DNA of 49,649 nt, from NCBI GenBank assembly GCA_016788485.1, contig JAEUSV010000128.1:1-49649 (forward strand). The letters are read 5' to 3'. Source of the DNA: Flavobacteriales bacterium (GTDB taxonomy: Bacteria > Bacteroidota > Bacteroidia > Flavobacteriales_F > PHOS-HE28). The notes below the pieces were generated by a model. It ran no database searches. It saw only the letters and a list, made by a program, of their open reading frames with translations, and was not told where the DNA came from. Below, in pieces: positions 18,640-26,902 of the stretch. How positions within the stretch are numbered: position 1 is the stretch's first letter; each line of letters begins with the position of its first letter. The position numbers and the translations under genes are program-made.

Positions 18640-19215
18640 CTAGCCGATGGCCTTCACCAGGCGCGCGGTGATCTCGTCGATGCCGCCCACGCCGTCGATG
18701 CCGGTGTACTTGCCCTGGGCCGTGTAGTAGTCCTTCAGCGGTGCGGTCTTCGCCTCGTACTCGCCGATGCGCTTGCGGATCACGGTCTCGTCCTTGTCAT
18801 CGGGACGGCCGCTGGTGGCGCCGCGGCCGAGCAGGCGCTTCACCAGTTCGGCGGTGGGCACCTCCAGCGCGAGCATGGCGGTGATCTCCTCGCCGCGGCC
18901 GTCGAGCAGGCGGTCCAGCGCCTCGGCCTGGGCCTTGGTGCGGGGGAAGCCGTCGAAGATGAAGCCCTTGGCGCTGTTGTTGGCGTCGAGCTTGTTGCTG
19001 ATCATGCCGATGACGATCTCGTCGGGCACGAGCAGCCCCTCGCTCATGAGCGACTGGGCCTGCTGGCCGAGGGGCGAGTTGGCCTGGATCTCGGCCCGCA
19101 GCAGGTCGCCGGTGCTCAGGTGCACCAGGCCGAAATGCTTGATCAGGAATTCGCTCTGCGTGCCCTTGCCGGCGCCCGGAGGGCCGAAGAGGACGATGTT
19201 CAGCTTGTTGCTCAT
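18640..19215 (-). CDS. adk: Adenylate kinase
   Basis: 191 residues. It interconverts ATP + AMP and 2 ADP. The P-loop is GPPGAGKGT (about residues 10-18), the AMP-binding region [11 protein letters not shown] and the [11 protein letters not shown] segment are canonical. The LID is the short type: [14 protein letters not shown] followed by the conserved [11 protein letters not shown]. It lies 7 bp after hpt and 38 bp before obgE; this cluster is recurrent in Bacteroidota. Confidence 0.97.
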   Translation of the reverse strand: MSNKLNIVLFGPPGAGKGTQSEFLIKHFGLVHLSTGDLLRAEIQANSPLGQQAQSLMSEGLLVPDEIVIGMISNKLDANNSAKGFIFDGFPRTKAQAEALDRLLDGRGEEITAMLALEVPTAELVKRLLGRGATSGRPDDKDETVIRKRIGEYEAKTAPLKDYYTAQGKYTGIDGVGGIDEITARLVKAIG

Positions 19216-19222
19216 GGTTCGG

Positions 19223-19759
19223 TCAGGGAACGATCCGGTAGATGCCGGGCAGGTTGCGGCCGAGGCCGTCGTGGTCGAGGCCCGAGCCCACCACGAACGC
19301 ATTGGGGATCCGCAGGGCCACGTGGTCGATCGGGAAGTCCTTCTTGAAGACGTCGGGTTTGAAGAGCATGGTGGCCACGGCGATGCTCGCGGGGTGGTGG
19401 TCCTTGAGCAACGCCAGGATGTGCTCCATGGTGTTGCCGGTGTCCACGATGTCCTCCAGCACCACCACATGGCGTCCGTTGAGGCGCTCATTGAGCCCGA
19501 GGAGCTGGGCCACCTGGCCGCTGCTCTGGGTGCCGTGGTAGCTGGCCACCTTCACGAAGGTGATCTCGCATTCCACAGTGATCCGCTTCACCAGCTCGGC
19601 GGCGAAGAAATAGGCGCCGTTGAGCACGCCCAGGAAGAGGGGCCGCTTGCCGGCGTAGGTCCGGTTGAGCTCGGTGGCCACCGCGTCGATGCTCCGCTCC
19701 AGCTCATCGGCCGGGATGAACGGTTCGAAGGTCTTGTCGTGGAGCTGCACGCGTGGCAT
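19223..19759 (-). CDS. hpt: Hypoxanthine phosphoribosyltransferase
   Basis: 178 residues. It salvages hypoxanthine (and usually guanine) with PRPP. The PRPP-binding loop is VVVLEDIVDTGNTM (about residues 97-110). The flexible-loop region SYHGTQSSG and the base-contacting PNAFVVGSGLDHDG near the C-terminus are typical of type I PRTases. First gene of the six-gene operon. The ATG at 19759 begins family sequence. A -7-like TAACTTCG lies 30 nt upstream, in a region shared with the divergent barrel gene. Confidence 0.95.
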   Translation of the reverse strand: MPRVQLHDKTFEPFIPADELERSIDAVATELNRTYAGKRPLFLGVLNGAYFFAAELVKRITVECEITFVKVASYHGTQSSGQVAQLLGLNERLNGRHVVVLEDIVDTGNTMEHILALLKDHHPASIAVATMLFKPDVFKKDFPIDHVALRIPNAFVVGSGLDHDGLGRNLPGIYRIVP

Positions 19760-19789
19760 GGGGAGCGCCGCCGGGAAAAGGCGGGGCCG

Positions 19790-19797
19790 CGAAGTTA
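19790..19797 (-). promoter_or_regulatory. Candidate -7 element TAACTTCG for the hpt operon
   Basis: Minus-strand TAACTTCG matches TAnnTTTG with one mismatch; the leader would be about 27 nt. It drives hpt-adk-obgE-PAP2-crcB-pafA if correct. Confidence 0.4.
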
Positions 19798-19854
19798 GGT
19801 CGTGGCGGCTTGGCGCACGGGGCGGCGGCGCCCGGCCATGTTCCGGTCGATCCC

Positions 19855-19862
19855 TACATTCG
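19855..19862 (+). promoter_or_regulatory. Candidate -7 element TACATTCG, 5 nt before ATG
   Basis: TACATTCG ends 5 nt before ATG 19868 of the outer-membrane barrel gene. With the element at 19790 it forms a divergent promoter region of about 70 bp. Confidence 0.45.
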
Positions 19863-19867
19863 GCACC

Positions 19868-20674
19868 ATGCGCCGAACGCTGCTGCTGCTGGCCCTGCTG
19901 CCCCTGGTCGCCCGCGCGGGCGGCGACGACCTGCCCGTGGGCGCCCGCATCGCGGGCATGGGCAACGCCGGCATCACGCTGGTGGACCTGTGGGGCATCC
20001 GCCACAACCAGGCCGGCCTCGCCGGACTGAAGAAGCCGGTGGCCGGGCTCTACTACCAGCAGCACTGGATGAGCAGCGAGCTCTCCATGCAGGGGCTGGC
20101 CTTCGCGCTGCCGTTGGGCGAGGGAACGCTGGCCGTGAGCGGCAACAGCTTCGGGTACGCGCTGTACCGCGAGCAGAAGTTCGGCCTGGCCTATGCCATG
20201 CGCTTCGGCGAAGGGCTGCGCGTGGGCGTGCAGCTCGACTACCTGAACGTGCAGCTGGGCGAGAACTACGGCTCCACCAGCGCGGTGATGGCCGAGGTGG
20301 GCATGCAGGCGAAGCTGACCGAGGCCCTGTGGATCGGGGCCCACCTGTACAACCCCAACCGCGCAAGCCTGAGCACCGACCCCGAAGACCGCGCCCCCAC
20401 CCTGCTGCGCGCCGGGCTGGGCTACACCTTCAACCCCAAGGTGACCATGACCGCCGAGGCCGAGAAGGACATCGACATGCCCGAGCGCTTCCACTTCGGC
20501 CTGGAGTACCACCCCGTGGAGGCCCTCTTCCTGCGCACGGGCGTCAGCACCGGTCCCGCCACGGCCCACTTCGGCGTGGGCGTGCGGGTGAAGAAGATCG
20601 ACATCGACCTGGCCGTGGTGGCGCGCTCGCAGCTCGGTGCCACGCCCATGGTGAACCTGAACTACCGCTTCTGA
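19868..20674 (+). CDS. Outer-membrane beta-barrel protein (PorV/FadL-like class)
   Basis: 268 residues with a signal peptide (TLLLLALLPLVARAGG). The opening DDLPVGARIAGMGNAGITLVDLWGIRHNQAGLA is the pattern shared by PorV/PorQ and FadL-like barrels: a glycine-rich 'aRs.gMGnA' stretch followed by 'NPAgla'. The rest alternates amphipathic strands and ends with NLNYRF, whose terminal Phe is the barrel-assembly signal. It could be a T9SS accessory of the PorV group, but no attachment motif separates it from unrelated small barrels. Its stop overlaps the next start (TGATG), so the two are translated together. Confidence 0.68.
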   Translation: MRRTLLLLALLPLVARAGGDDLPVGARIAGMGNAGITLVDLWGIRHNQAGLAGLKKPVAGLYYQQHWMSSELSMQGLAFALPLGEGTLAVSGNSFGYALYREQKFGLAYAMRFGEGLRVGVQLDYLNVQLGENYGSTSAVMAEVGMQAKLTEALWIGAHLYNPNRASLSTDPEDRAPTLLRAGLGYTFNPKVTMTAEAEKDIDMPERFHFGLEYHPVEALFLRTGVSTGPATAHFGVGVRVKKIDIDLAVVARSQLGATPMVNLNYRF

Positions 20675-22881
20675 TGGTGCGGCGGGCCCTGCTCGGTGCG
20701 CTGCTGCTGCAGGGGCTGGCCGTGCAGGCACAGCAGGACCTCGGTGTGCCGCGCGACCTCATCGAGCAGCGCATCGAGATCGCCGCCGAGCGCCTGGGCG
20801 ACGACAGCGACGTGGACCTCACCAACCTGTTCGAGGTACTCATCGACCGCTACAACGACCCCATCGACCTCAACAGCACCAGCGCCGACGAGCTGGCCAG
20901 CCTGCAGCTGCTGAGCGATGTGCAGATCACCGCGATCGTGGACCACGTGCGCACGTACGGCCGCTTCACCGACATCTACGAGCTGCAGACCATCGACCAG
21001 CTCGATGCGGCCAGCATCCGGCTGATCCTGCCCTTCGTGGAGGTGCGCACGGTGAGCGGCGGCACGCGCGCCTCGCTGAAGGAGATGCTGCGCAACGGCA
21101 GCCACGAGCTGGTGGTGCGCAGCCAGATCACCATCGAGCAACGCAAGGGCTTCATCGGCGGCGGCGATCCGTTCAACAAGCCGTACACCGACCCCGATGG
21201 CGATGCGCTGCCCAACGTGGACGATCCCGTGGTGTACGACTCGCTGCGCGCCAACAGCAAGGTGTACCTGGGCAGTCCCTGGAAGCTGTATTCGCGTTAC
21301 CGCTTCCGTTACCGGCAGAACGTGAGCTTCGGCATCACCGCCGAGAAGGACGAGGGCGAGGAGTTCCTGGGCCGGTCGCAACCCCTCGACACCGGCTTCC
21401 TGGACCTCGGCCAGCAGCCCAAAGGCTTCGACTTCTACAGTGCGCACCTCTTCGTGCGCAACGTGGGCCCGGTGAAGGCCGTGGCCGTGGGCGACTACCT
21501 CGCGCAGTTCGGGCAGGGCCTCACCTTCTGGTCGGGCTTCGGCTTCGCGGCCAAGAGCGCCTACACCATGAACGTGAAGCGCAACACGCCCGGCCTTTCG
21601 CCCTACACCAGCGTGAACGAGAACCAGTTCCTGCGCGGGGCGGCGGTGCAGGTGGAGCCCGTGAAGCACTTGGAGCTCACCGTGTTCGGCAGCCGCAAGG
21701 GCCTCGACGCCAACGTGCAGAACCCCGACGACCCGCAGGCCGAGAACGTGGACCAGAGCGCCACCATCAGCAGCTTCCAGGAGGACGGGCTGCACCGCAC
21801 GGTGAACGAACTGGAGAAGAAGGACGCCATCGGCGAGACCATCTACGGCGGTCACCTGCGCTACCGGCGTGGCACCTGGAGCGTGGGCACCACCGCCGCA
21901 CGTTCGCAGTACGACCTCGACCTGGTGCGCAACACGCAGCCTTACAACCAGTTCGAGTTCCAGGGGAGCACCAACACCAACGTGGGCGTCGACTGGAACG
22001 TGATGCACCGCAACCTCACCTGGTTCGGCGAGGGCGCGCGCAGCGCCAACGGCGGCATGGCGGGGCTCACGGGCCTGCTCATCGCCCTCGACCGGCGGCT
22101 GAGCGTGGCCATGCTCTACCGCGACTACCAGCGCGACTACATCGGCCTCTACAGCCTGGCCTTCGCCGAGGGCACCAACGCCTGGAACGAGCGCGGCCTC
22201 TACACCGGCATCGAGGTGCGCCCCAACCGCGTGTGGACCATCAACGCCTACTTCGACCAGTTCCGGTTCCCCTGGCTGCGCTACCAGACCAACGGACCCA
22301 GCCAGGGCAGCGACTGGCTCGCGCAGGTCACCTGGAAGCCCAGCAAGCGCGTGGAGCTGTATGGCCGCGTGCGGCGCCAGGACCGCCAGCGCAACACCGA
22401 GGACGATGTGGACGGCGTGGACCCGCTGGTGCCCGTGACCCAGGTGAACTACCGCGTGAACGCATCCTACAAGGTGAGCGAGAGCGTGGGCCTGCGCACC
22501 CGGGTGGAAACGGTGGACTACGAGCGCGGCGCTTCGCCGCTGGAGCACGGCTTCATCCTGTACCAGGACATCGTGCACCGCCCGTTGAAGAGCCCGGTGG
22601 AGCTGAGCGGTCGCATCGCGCTGTTCGCCAGCGACAGCTACGACGCGCGGGTGTACGCCTACGAGAACGACCTCATCGGCCTGTTCAGCATACCGCCGTA
22701 CTACGACCGGGGCATGCGCTGGTACCTGATGGTGCGCGCCACGCCGCTGCGCCGTGTGGACGTGTGGGTGCGCTACGGAGCGTGGATCTACAACGGGCAG
22801 GACCGCATCAGCAGCGGGCTGCAGGAGATCAGCGGCAACATGCGCAGCGACCTGAAGCTGCAGGTGCGGTTACGGTTCTGA
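20674..22881 (+). CDS. Helix-hairpin-helix plus outer-membrane barrel protein
   Basis: 735 residues with a signal peptide (ALLGALLLQGLAVQAQQ). Residues about 60-130 contain two ComEA-type helix-hairpin-helix motifs: DLNSTSADELASLQLLSDVQ, then VRTYGRFTDIYELQTIDQLD. The remaining 600 residues are alternating strands with aromatic girdles (YSRYRFRYRQNVSFG, VYLG, LKLQVRLRF) and a terminal Phe, typical of an outer-membrane barrel. This architecture recurs in Bacteroidota as 'helix-hairpin-helix domain protein'. HhH pairs usually bind DNA backbone, so surface DNA binding or uptake is possible but unproven. It shares one base with the upstream barrel gene and is 4 bp from the downstream unknown. Confidence 0.75.
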   Translation: MVRRALLGALLLQGLAVQAQQDLGVPRDLIEQRIEIAAERLGDDSDVDLTNLFEVLIDRYNDPIDLNSTSADELASLQLLSDVQITAIVDHVRTYGRFTDIYELQTIDQLDAASIRLILPFVEVRTVSGGTRASLKEMLRNGSHELVVRSQITIEQRKGFIGGGDPFNKPYTDPDGDALPNVDDPVVYDSLRANSKVYLGSPWKLYSRYRFRYRQNVSFGITAEKDEGEEFLGRSQPLDTGFLDLGQQPKGFDFYSAHLFVRNVGPVKAVAVGDYLAQFGQGLTFWSGFGFAAKSAYTMNVKRNTPGLSPYTSVNENQFLRGAAVQVEPVKHLELTVFGSRKGLDANVQNPDDPQAENVDQSATISSFQEDGLHRTVNELEKKDAIGETIYGGHLRYRRGTWSVGTTAARSQYDLDLVRNTQPYNQFEFQGSTNTNVGVDWNVMHRNLTWFGEGARSANGGMAGLTGLLIALDRRLSVAMLYRDYQRDYIGLYSLAFAEGTNAWNERGLYTGIEVRPNRVWTINAYFDQFRFPWLRYQTNGPSQGSDWLAQVTWKPSKRVELYGRVRRQDRQRNTEDDVDGVDPLVPVTQVNYRVNASYKVSESVGLRTRVETVDYERGASPLEHGFILYQDIVHRPLKSPVELSGRIALFASDSYDARVYAYENDLIGLFSIPPYYDRGMRWYLMVRATPLRRVDVWVRYGAWIYNGQDRISSGLQEISGNMRSDLKLQVRLRF

Positions 22882-22885
22882 GCCC

Positions 22886-23281
22886 ATGGCCTCCCGCCAC
22901 ATCCGCATCGACCGGCAGTACCCCGAAGCGCGCTTCAGCGCGGCGAGCATGCCCAGGCTGGAGTTCCGGCAGGCGCTCTTCTTCACGCTCGACCCGCCCA
23001 CGGAGTGGCACCGCCGCCTGAGCCGCGCGGCCCTCATCGTCACCACCACGGCCTTCGATGCCAACGGTCGCGCGCTGGTGGTGGACCACCAACCGCAACG
23101 CTTCAGCCTGCTCTACAACCACACCTGGCCCGACCCCGTGTTCAAGGACATCCGCCGGTGGACCTACACGCCCGTGGAGCTGCGCGCCGACGCGCCCGTG
23201 GTGGGCTGGATGCTCGAGCTGCGCCTCCGCGACCTCTTCCTGAAGGAGAACGAGTACGTGGAGGTCGTCTTCCTCGGCTGA
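22886..23281 (+). CDS. Small protein of unknown function
   Basis: 131 residues, no signal peptide or membrane segment, rich in Arg and aromatic residues. Recognisable features are a mid-protein strand pair (AALIVTTTAFDANGRALVV) and a C-terminal YVEVVFLG. No family is recognised. It starts 4 bp after the HhH-barrel gene and is probably in the same transcript as the two barrel proteins. Directly after its stop begins a heptad repeat (23285). Coding potential is supported by spacing and the lack of a better frame. Confidence 0.6.
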   Translation: MASRHIRIDRQYPEARFSAASMPRLEFRQALFFTLDPPTEWHRRLSRAALIVTTTAFDANGRALVVDHQPQRFSLLYNHTWPDPVFKDIRRWTYTPVELRADAPVVGWMLELRLRDLFLKENEYVEVVFLG

Positions 23282-23284
23282 TCA

Positions 23285-23319
23285 CTTGGAGCTTGTGACT
23301 TGTCACTCGTGGCTTGAGA
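23285..23319 (+). repeat. Heptanucleotide array CTTGNNN x5
   Basis: Five consecutive 7-nt units, four beginning CTTG and one CTCG, start 3 nt after the stop codon at 23281. Their reverse complement NNNCAAG is the same family as the CAAGNNN heptads at 37233 and 37300. The array runs into the -7-like element at 23321. Confidence 0.75.
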
Positions 23320-23320
23320 T

Positions 23321-23328
23321 TACCTTGT
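23321..23328 (+). promoter_or_regulatory. Candidate -7 element TACCTTGT for the Rieske gene
   Basis: TACCTTGT resembles TAnnTTTG, 19 nt before ATG 23348. The heptad array occupies the -33 region. Confidence 0.3.
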
Positions 23329-23347
23329 GACCACACCTCCTCTCCGC

Positions 23348-23773
23348 ATGGACCGTCGCTCCTTCCTCCTCACCGGTTGCCAGGCCTGCGTGGCCATGGC
23401 CGCCCTGCCCGCCCTCGCCGCGCTCGAAGGCTGCTCCACCGCCAAGGCCGCCACCGGCATGGTGGAGGAGAACGGCACCGCCACCCTGCCCCTGGGCGAG
23501 CTCGGTAGCACGGACCGCCTTGTCATCAAGCCCAAGGCGGTGAGCGACCCGGTGCTGATCGCAAAGCAGGCCGATGGGAGCTACGTGGCGCTGCTGTTGC
23601 GCTGCCCGCACAAGGGGGGACCCCTGAAGGACAAGGGCGAGCTGCTCGAATGCGATTGGCACCACAGCACCTTCGACCTCGGGGGCAAGCACCTCAGCGG
23701 TCCGTCGAAAGGGGACCTTACGCGCTATCCGGTGCGCGAGGAGAACGGGAAGCTGGTGGTGAAGCTGGTCTAG
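23348..23773 (+). CDS. Exported Rieske [2Fe-2S] protein
   Basis: 141 residues. DRRSFLL near the start is a twin-arginine signal, as expected for a protein that must fold with its cluster before export; a Cys at residue 36 (LEGCS) could be a weak lipobox. The Rieske ligands are clear: CPHKGG and CDWHHS, in the C-X-H ... C-X2-H order with 13 residues between His and Cys. No oxygenase or cytochrome bc1 partner is nearby. It probably carries electrons in the periplasm; the partner is unknown. The start at 23348 is chosen because it begins the twin-arginine signal. Its stop shares the CTAG at 23770-23773 with the convergent gene. Confidence 0.85.
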   Translation: MDRRSFLLTGCQACVAMAALPALAALEGCSTAKAATGMVEENGTATLPLGELGSTDRLVIKPKAVSDPVLIAKQADGSYVALLLRCPHKGGPLKDKGELLECDWHHSTFDLGGKHLSGPSKGDLTRYPVREENGKLVVKLV

Positions 23774-24243
23774 CGCGGCTCGAACTGCACGGGCACCACC
23801 ACCTGCACACGCACCGGTGCCCCGTCCTGCGTGCCGGGCTTCCAGCGTGCCGAGCGGTGAACGCATTCCAGCGCAAGGCGGTCCAGCGTGGGGCAGGCGC
23901 CCTTCACCAGTGCGGGTGACGTGAGCGAACCGTCGCGTTCCACGATGAAGCGCACGTACACCTTGGTGCGTTGCAGGCAAGCCTCCTCCAGCGCGCCTTC
24001 GCCTGCCGTGACCTGCGTGCATCCCTCGAGGAAACTGTCAGGCGGCTCCGGCATCGACTCCACGCGGTTGAAGACATGCAGCGTGTCCACACGGGGATCG
24101 AGCGGATCCGCCACCAGCTGCTCCATCACGGCCCGAGCCCTGGCATCGGCCGTATCCAGAGCGTCCTTCATCTCGTTCTGCGCCATGGCCGGAGCCGCGG
24201 CGAGCGCACAGACAAGCGCTAACATGGCGGTAGCGGAGGGCAT
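23770..24243 (-). CDS. Exported TonB-C-like protein
   Basis: 157 residues with a signal peptide (MLALVCALAAAPAMAQ). The C-terminal 75 residues resemble a TonB C-terminal domain: TKVYVRFIVERDGSLTSPAL, LDRLALECVHRSARWKPGTQDGAPVRV and a final VVPVQFEP strand. It lacks the N-terminal membrane anchor and proline-rich linker of a classical TonB, so it may be a periplasmic relative rather than an energy transducer. Its start overlaps the stop of the upstream TonB-C gene by one base (TGATG), implying coupling. It ends tail to tail with the Rieske gene, sharing a CTAG. Confidence 0.7.
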   Translation of the reverse strand: MPSATAMLALVCALAAAPAMAQNEMKDALDTADARARAVMEQLVADPLDPRVDTLHVFNRVESMPEPPDSFLEGCTQVTAGEGALEEACLQRTKVYVRFIVERDGSLTSPALVKGACPTLDRLALECVHRSARWKPGTQDGAPVRVQVVVPVQFEPR

Positions 24244-24695
24244 CAATCCTTCAGCTTGAAGCGCACCGGCAGGTTGAAGAACACCTTGACAGGCTTGCCG
24301 TTCACCGTGCCGGGGATCCACTTGGGCATGGCCTGTACGGCTCGCAAGGCCTCTGCATCCAGCAGCGGGTCCACACCACGGGTCACCTTCGCATCGGTCA
24401 CCGCGCCGTCCTTGTCCACCACGAAACCCACGATCACCTTGCCCTCGATACCGGCCTTCTTCGCCTTCTTCGGGTAGGTCACCTCCTTCACCATGTAAGC
24501 GGCCAAGGCCTTCTCCCCGCCGGGGAAGCTCGGCAACACTTCACCCAGTGGAAACGGCCGCGGATCCAACTCATCCCGAACCGGGCTTGTCTCCTCCGCA
24601 TCCTCGCTCGGCGGAGGCGCTTGCGGCGCATCAACCTGACCGAACAACAGCGCGGCCAGCATCACGGCCCATAGAAGAAGCGTAAGGCGTAACAT
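24243..24695 (-). CDS. Energy-transducer TonB family protein
   Basis: 150 residues. An N-terminal hydrophobic segment (LTLLLWAVMLAALLFG) serves as anchor or signal peptide, followed by a short Pro/Glu-rich linker. The TonB C-terminal domain covers about residues 60-150 (EKALAAYMVKEVTYPKKAKK, GKVIVGFVVDKDGAVTDAKV, EALRAVQAMPKWIPGTVNGK). This domain contacts the TonB box of outer-membrane receptors, although many Bacteroidota paralogues have no known receptor. Upstream TAACTTGC ends 4 nt before the ATG. First of a two-gene unit. Confidence 0.85.
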   Translation of the reverse strand: MLRLTLLLWAVMLAALLFGQVDAPQAPPPSEDAEETSPVRDELDPRPFPLGEVLPSFPGGEKALAAYMVKEVTYPKKAKKAGIEGKVIVGFVVDKDGAVTDAKVTRGVDPLLDAEALRAVQAMPKWIPGTVNGKPVKVFFNLPVRFKLKD

Positions 24696-24699
24696 GAAG

Positions 24700-24707
24700 G
24701 CAAGTTA
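24700..24707 (-). promoter_or_regulatory. Candidate -7 element TAACTTGC, 4 nt before ATG
   Basis: Minus-strand TAACTTGC resembles TAnnTTTG and is separated from ATG 24695 only by CTTC. The same octamer precedes the antiporter gene at 37488. Confidence 0.4.
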
Positions 24708-24776
24708 CGGCGGCTCATTGCGGACAAGGCCGTCCGGTTTCCTGACCACCATCAGTTCCACGCAGGGGTCCCCGCC

Positions 24777-24784
24777 TACATTTG
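24777..24784 (+). promoter_or_regulatory. -7 element TACATTTG, perfect consensus
   Basis: TACATTTG is an exact TAnnTTTG match, 9 nt before the ATG of the tryptophan dioxygenase at 24794. No convincing -33 TTG is seen. Confidence 0.55.
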
Positions 24785-24793
24785 GCGGCAGCC

Positions 24794-25798
24794 ATGAGCA
24801 ACGTCTACTACCCCGATTACCTGCAGCTCGACAAGATCCTGGGCGCGCAGGCCCCCGAGAGCGACAAGCACGGCGTGAAGGCCCACGATGAGATGCTGTT
24901 CATCATCATCCACCAGGCCTATGAGCTGTGGTTCAAGCAGATCCTGCACGAGGTGGGGAGCGTGATCGCCATGTTCGCCGACCACCATGTGGACGACAAC
25001 AACGGCGAGCTCAACATCGCGGTGCACCGCCTGCAGCGCGTGAAGACCATCCTCGACGTGCTGGTGCACCAGATGGACATCATGGAGACCATGACTCCGC
25101 TGGACTTCCTGGACTTCCGCGACCTGCTGCGGCCTGCGAGCGGTTTCCAGAGCATGCAGTTCAAGATCCTTGAGGCGCGCCTTGGTCTGCGCATGGAAGC
25201 GCGGTTCGGCAAGCAGTACTACACCAGCCAGCTGAAACCCGAGCACAAGGCCGAGATCGACGCACTGGAGCAGCAGCCCACGCTGCTGGAGCTGGTGAAC
25301 GCCTGGCTGGAGCGCATGCCCTACCTCGACGCGCGCTACTGGCCCGAAGGCGAGGCGGGTTTCTTCGATCAGCTCGAACGGATCTACGACGCGAGCCTGG
25401 TGAAGGGCGAGGAGGCCAACGCCGCGCTGTGGCGCAAGCTCTTCGTGGACGGAAGCCCCGAGCGCCGCCTTTCGCCCGCGGCCTGCCGCAGCGCGCTCTT
25501 CATCATGCTCTACCGCGACGAGCCCATCTTCCAGCAGCCCTTCCGCTTCCTGGAGGCCCTGCTCGACATCGACGAGGCCATGGCCGCCTGGCGCGGGCGC
25601 CACCTGAACATGGTGCACCGCATGATCGGCCTGCGCGTGGGCACCGGTGGCAGCACCGGCAAGGCCTACCTGCGCGGCGCCATGGACAGCCACTACATCT
25701 TCAGCGAAGTGGCCGACCTCAGCAGCTTCCTGTTCGAGCGCCGCAAGCTGCCCCCCCTCCCAGACCAGGTGAAGGCCTCGCTGCGGTTCAGGGGGTGA
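24794..25798 (+). CDS. kynA: Tryptophan 2,3-dioxygenase
   Basis: 334 residues. This heme enzyme opens the indole ring of L-tryptophan to N-formylkynurenine, the first step of the kynurenine route. The N-terminal VYYPDYLQLDKILGAQ, the substrate/heme region HDEMLFIIIHQAYELWFKQ (about residues 31-49) and FQSMQFKILEARLGL are characteristic. The C-terminal MVHRMIGLRVGTGGSTG contains the proximal heme histidine and the loop over the active site. No formamidase or kynureninase is in the window. The ATG at 24794 is preferred to one 12 nt upstream on conservation. An AraC regulator is convergent with it. Confidence 0.94.
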   Translation: MSNVYYPDYLQLDKILGAQAPESDKHGVKAHDEMLFIIIHQAYELWFKQILHEVGSVIAMFADHHVDDNNGELNIAVHRLQRVKTILDVLVHQMDIMETMTPLDFLDFRDLLRPASGFQSMQFKILEARLGLRMEARFGKQYYTSQLKPEHKAEIDALEQQPTLLELVNAWLERMPYLDARYWPEGEAGFFDQLERIYDASLVKGEEANAALWRKLFVDGSPERRLSPAACRSALFIMLYRDEPIFQQPFRFLEALLDIDEAMAAWRGRHLNMVHRMIGLRVGTGGSTGKAYLRGAMDSHYIFSEVADLSSFLFERRKLPPLPDQVKASLRFRG

Positions 25799-25825
25799 GG
25801 GTCATCGGCGGGAACGTCCTCCCGG

Positions 25826-26815
25826 TCACGCGGCGCTGAGCGCGTTGAGGCCCTTGCCCGTTGCGGCATCGAAGCGCCTGTACACCTGTTCCGCACGAGC
25901 GGTCTCGCAGAGGCCGACGTCGAGAGCGGCATCACGCACCTCCTGCGCGGTCACCGCCGCATGGCGCAACACGCGCTGCATCCGTTGAAGCCGGAAGCGC
26001 ACCAGGAACTCCTCGGGCGAAAGGCCGGTGAACTCCTGGAAGAGGGCGCGCAGCGCGGGAAGCGGCACATGCAGGGCATGGCACAACGCGAACACGTTGA
26101 GCGTGGCGGGATCGGCGTGGCGGAGGAACTCGGAGGCCGTGCGGAACATGCGCGTGCGCTGCATGAAGCTGCGGGTCTCGCGCTCCGTGGCGGCGAGCGT
26201 CGGAGCGATCACGTAGTGCACCGCGCTGAGCAGCGCGTTCTGCAGGTTGCGGCGCAGGCGCTCGTCCACCTCGTTCACCGGGGTCTCGGCACCATGGCGC
26301 GTGAGCATGGCGAGCGTGTTGCGCAACATGGCCGACGCGGCGGGATCGGCGGTGCCCACCTGCTTGAAGCCCGTGCGGAGCACATCGCCCCGGGCCTCGC
26401 CGAGCATGCGCTCGTCGAGCAGGTGGAGGGGGATCGGCAGGAAGAGGTAACGGCCGCTGCCCTTCACGGACGACACGTACTCCGTTCCCGGTCCCGACAG
26501 GCTGAAGGCCCCTTCGCCCAGTTCCTGCCCATAGACGCGCGGCGTTACCGAATACCCCCAGGAGAACACGATGGACAGCGCGTTGTCCGGCGAGCGGGCG
26601 ATGCAGTCCCACGGTGTGGCCTGATGGCCGATGCGGGCGAGCAGGTCCGGCAGGAGCACGAGGTCCACGCCGTTCAGGCCTCCGCTGCGGCCCAGGTCCA
26701 CAAGTTCCACGTCGTCGTGCCTGAGCGCACCGGCGAACTCATCGAGGTCGCTGAACCGGGCCTGGAGCATGAGGCCCTGCGCTTGTTGCCGCGCTCCGAT
26801 CGCTTGCTGATCCAT
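25826..26815 (-). CDS. AraC-family transcriptional regulator
   Basis: 329 residues without signal peptide. The C-terminal 100 residues hold two helix-turn-helix motifs of the AraC type: ALCHALHVPLPALRALFQEF, followed by LSPEEFLVRFRLQRMQRVL and the less conserved second motif QEVRDAALDVGLCETARAEQVYRRF. The N-terminal 210 residues form an effector domain of unknown specificity, which resembles the group that regulates cytochrome or virulence genes rather than the arabinose class. It lies tail to tail with tryptophan dioxygenase (27-bp gap); a regulatory link is possible but unsupported by sequence. Confidence 0.85.
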   Translation of the reverse strand: MDQQAIGARQQAQGLMLQARFSDLDEFAGALRHDDVELVDLGRSGGLNGVDLVLLPDLLARIGHQATPWDCIARSPDNALSIVFSWGYSVTPRVYGQELGEGAFSLSGPGTEYVSSVKGSGRYLFLPIPLHLLDERMLGEARGDVLRTGFKQVGTADPAASAMLRNTLAMLTRHGAETPVNEVDERLRRNLQNALLSAVHYVIAPTLAATERETRSFMQRTRMFRTASEFLRHADPATLNVFALCHALHVPLPALRALFQEFTGLSPEEFLVRFRLQRMQRVLRHAAVTAQEVRDAALDVGLCETARAEQVYRRFDAATGKGLNALSAA

Positions 26816-26834
26816 GTGGAGCGGTATTGGTACA

Positions 26835-26842
26835 TGAAGCTA
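26835..26842 (-). promoter_or_regulatory. Candidate -7 element TAGCTTCA for the AraC gene
   Basis: Minus-strand TAGCTTCA lies 19 nt before the ATG at 26815. Confidence 0.3.
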
Positions 26843-26902
26843 CCGTGAACGCAGGGCGAACGGCGGCGCCGTGGCGTTGAATACCCAGTGATGGGGATGC
26901 CC

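Noticed and set aside
15032-19800. Fluoride riboswitch for crcB
   Set aside because: No crcB-motif fold or conserved pseudoknot bases are seen in front of hpt or crcB; the genes overlap too tightly for one before crcB.
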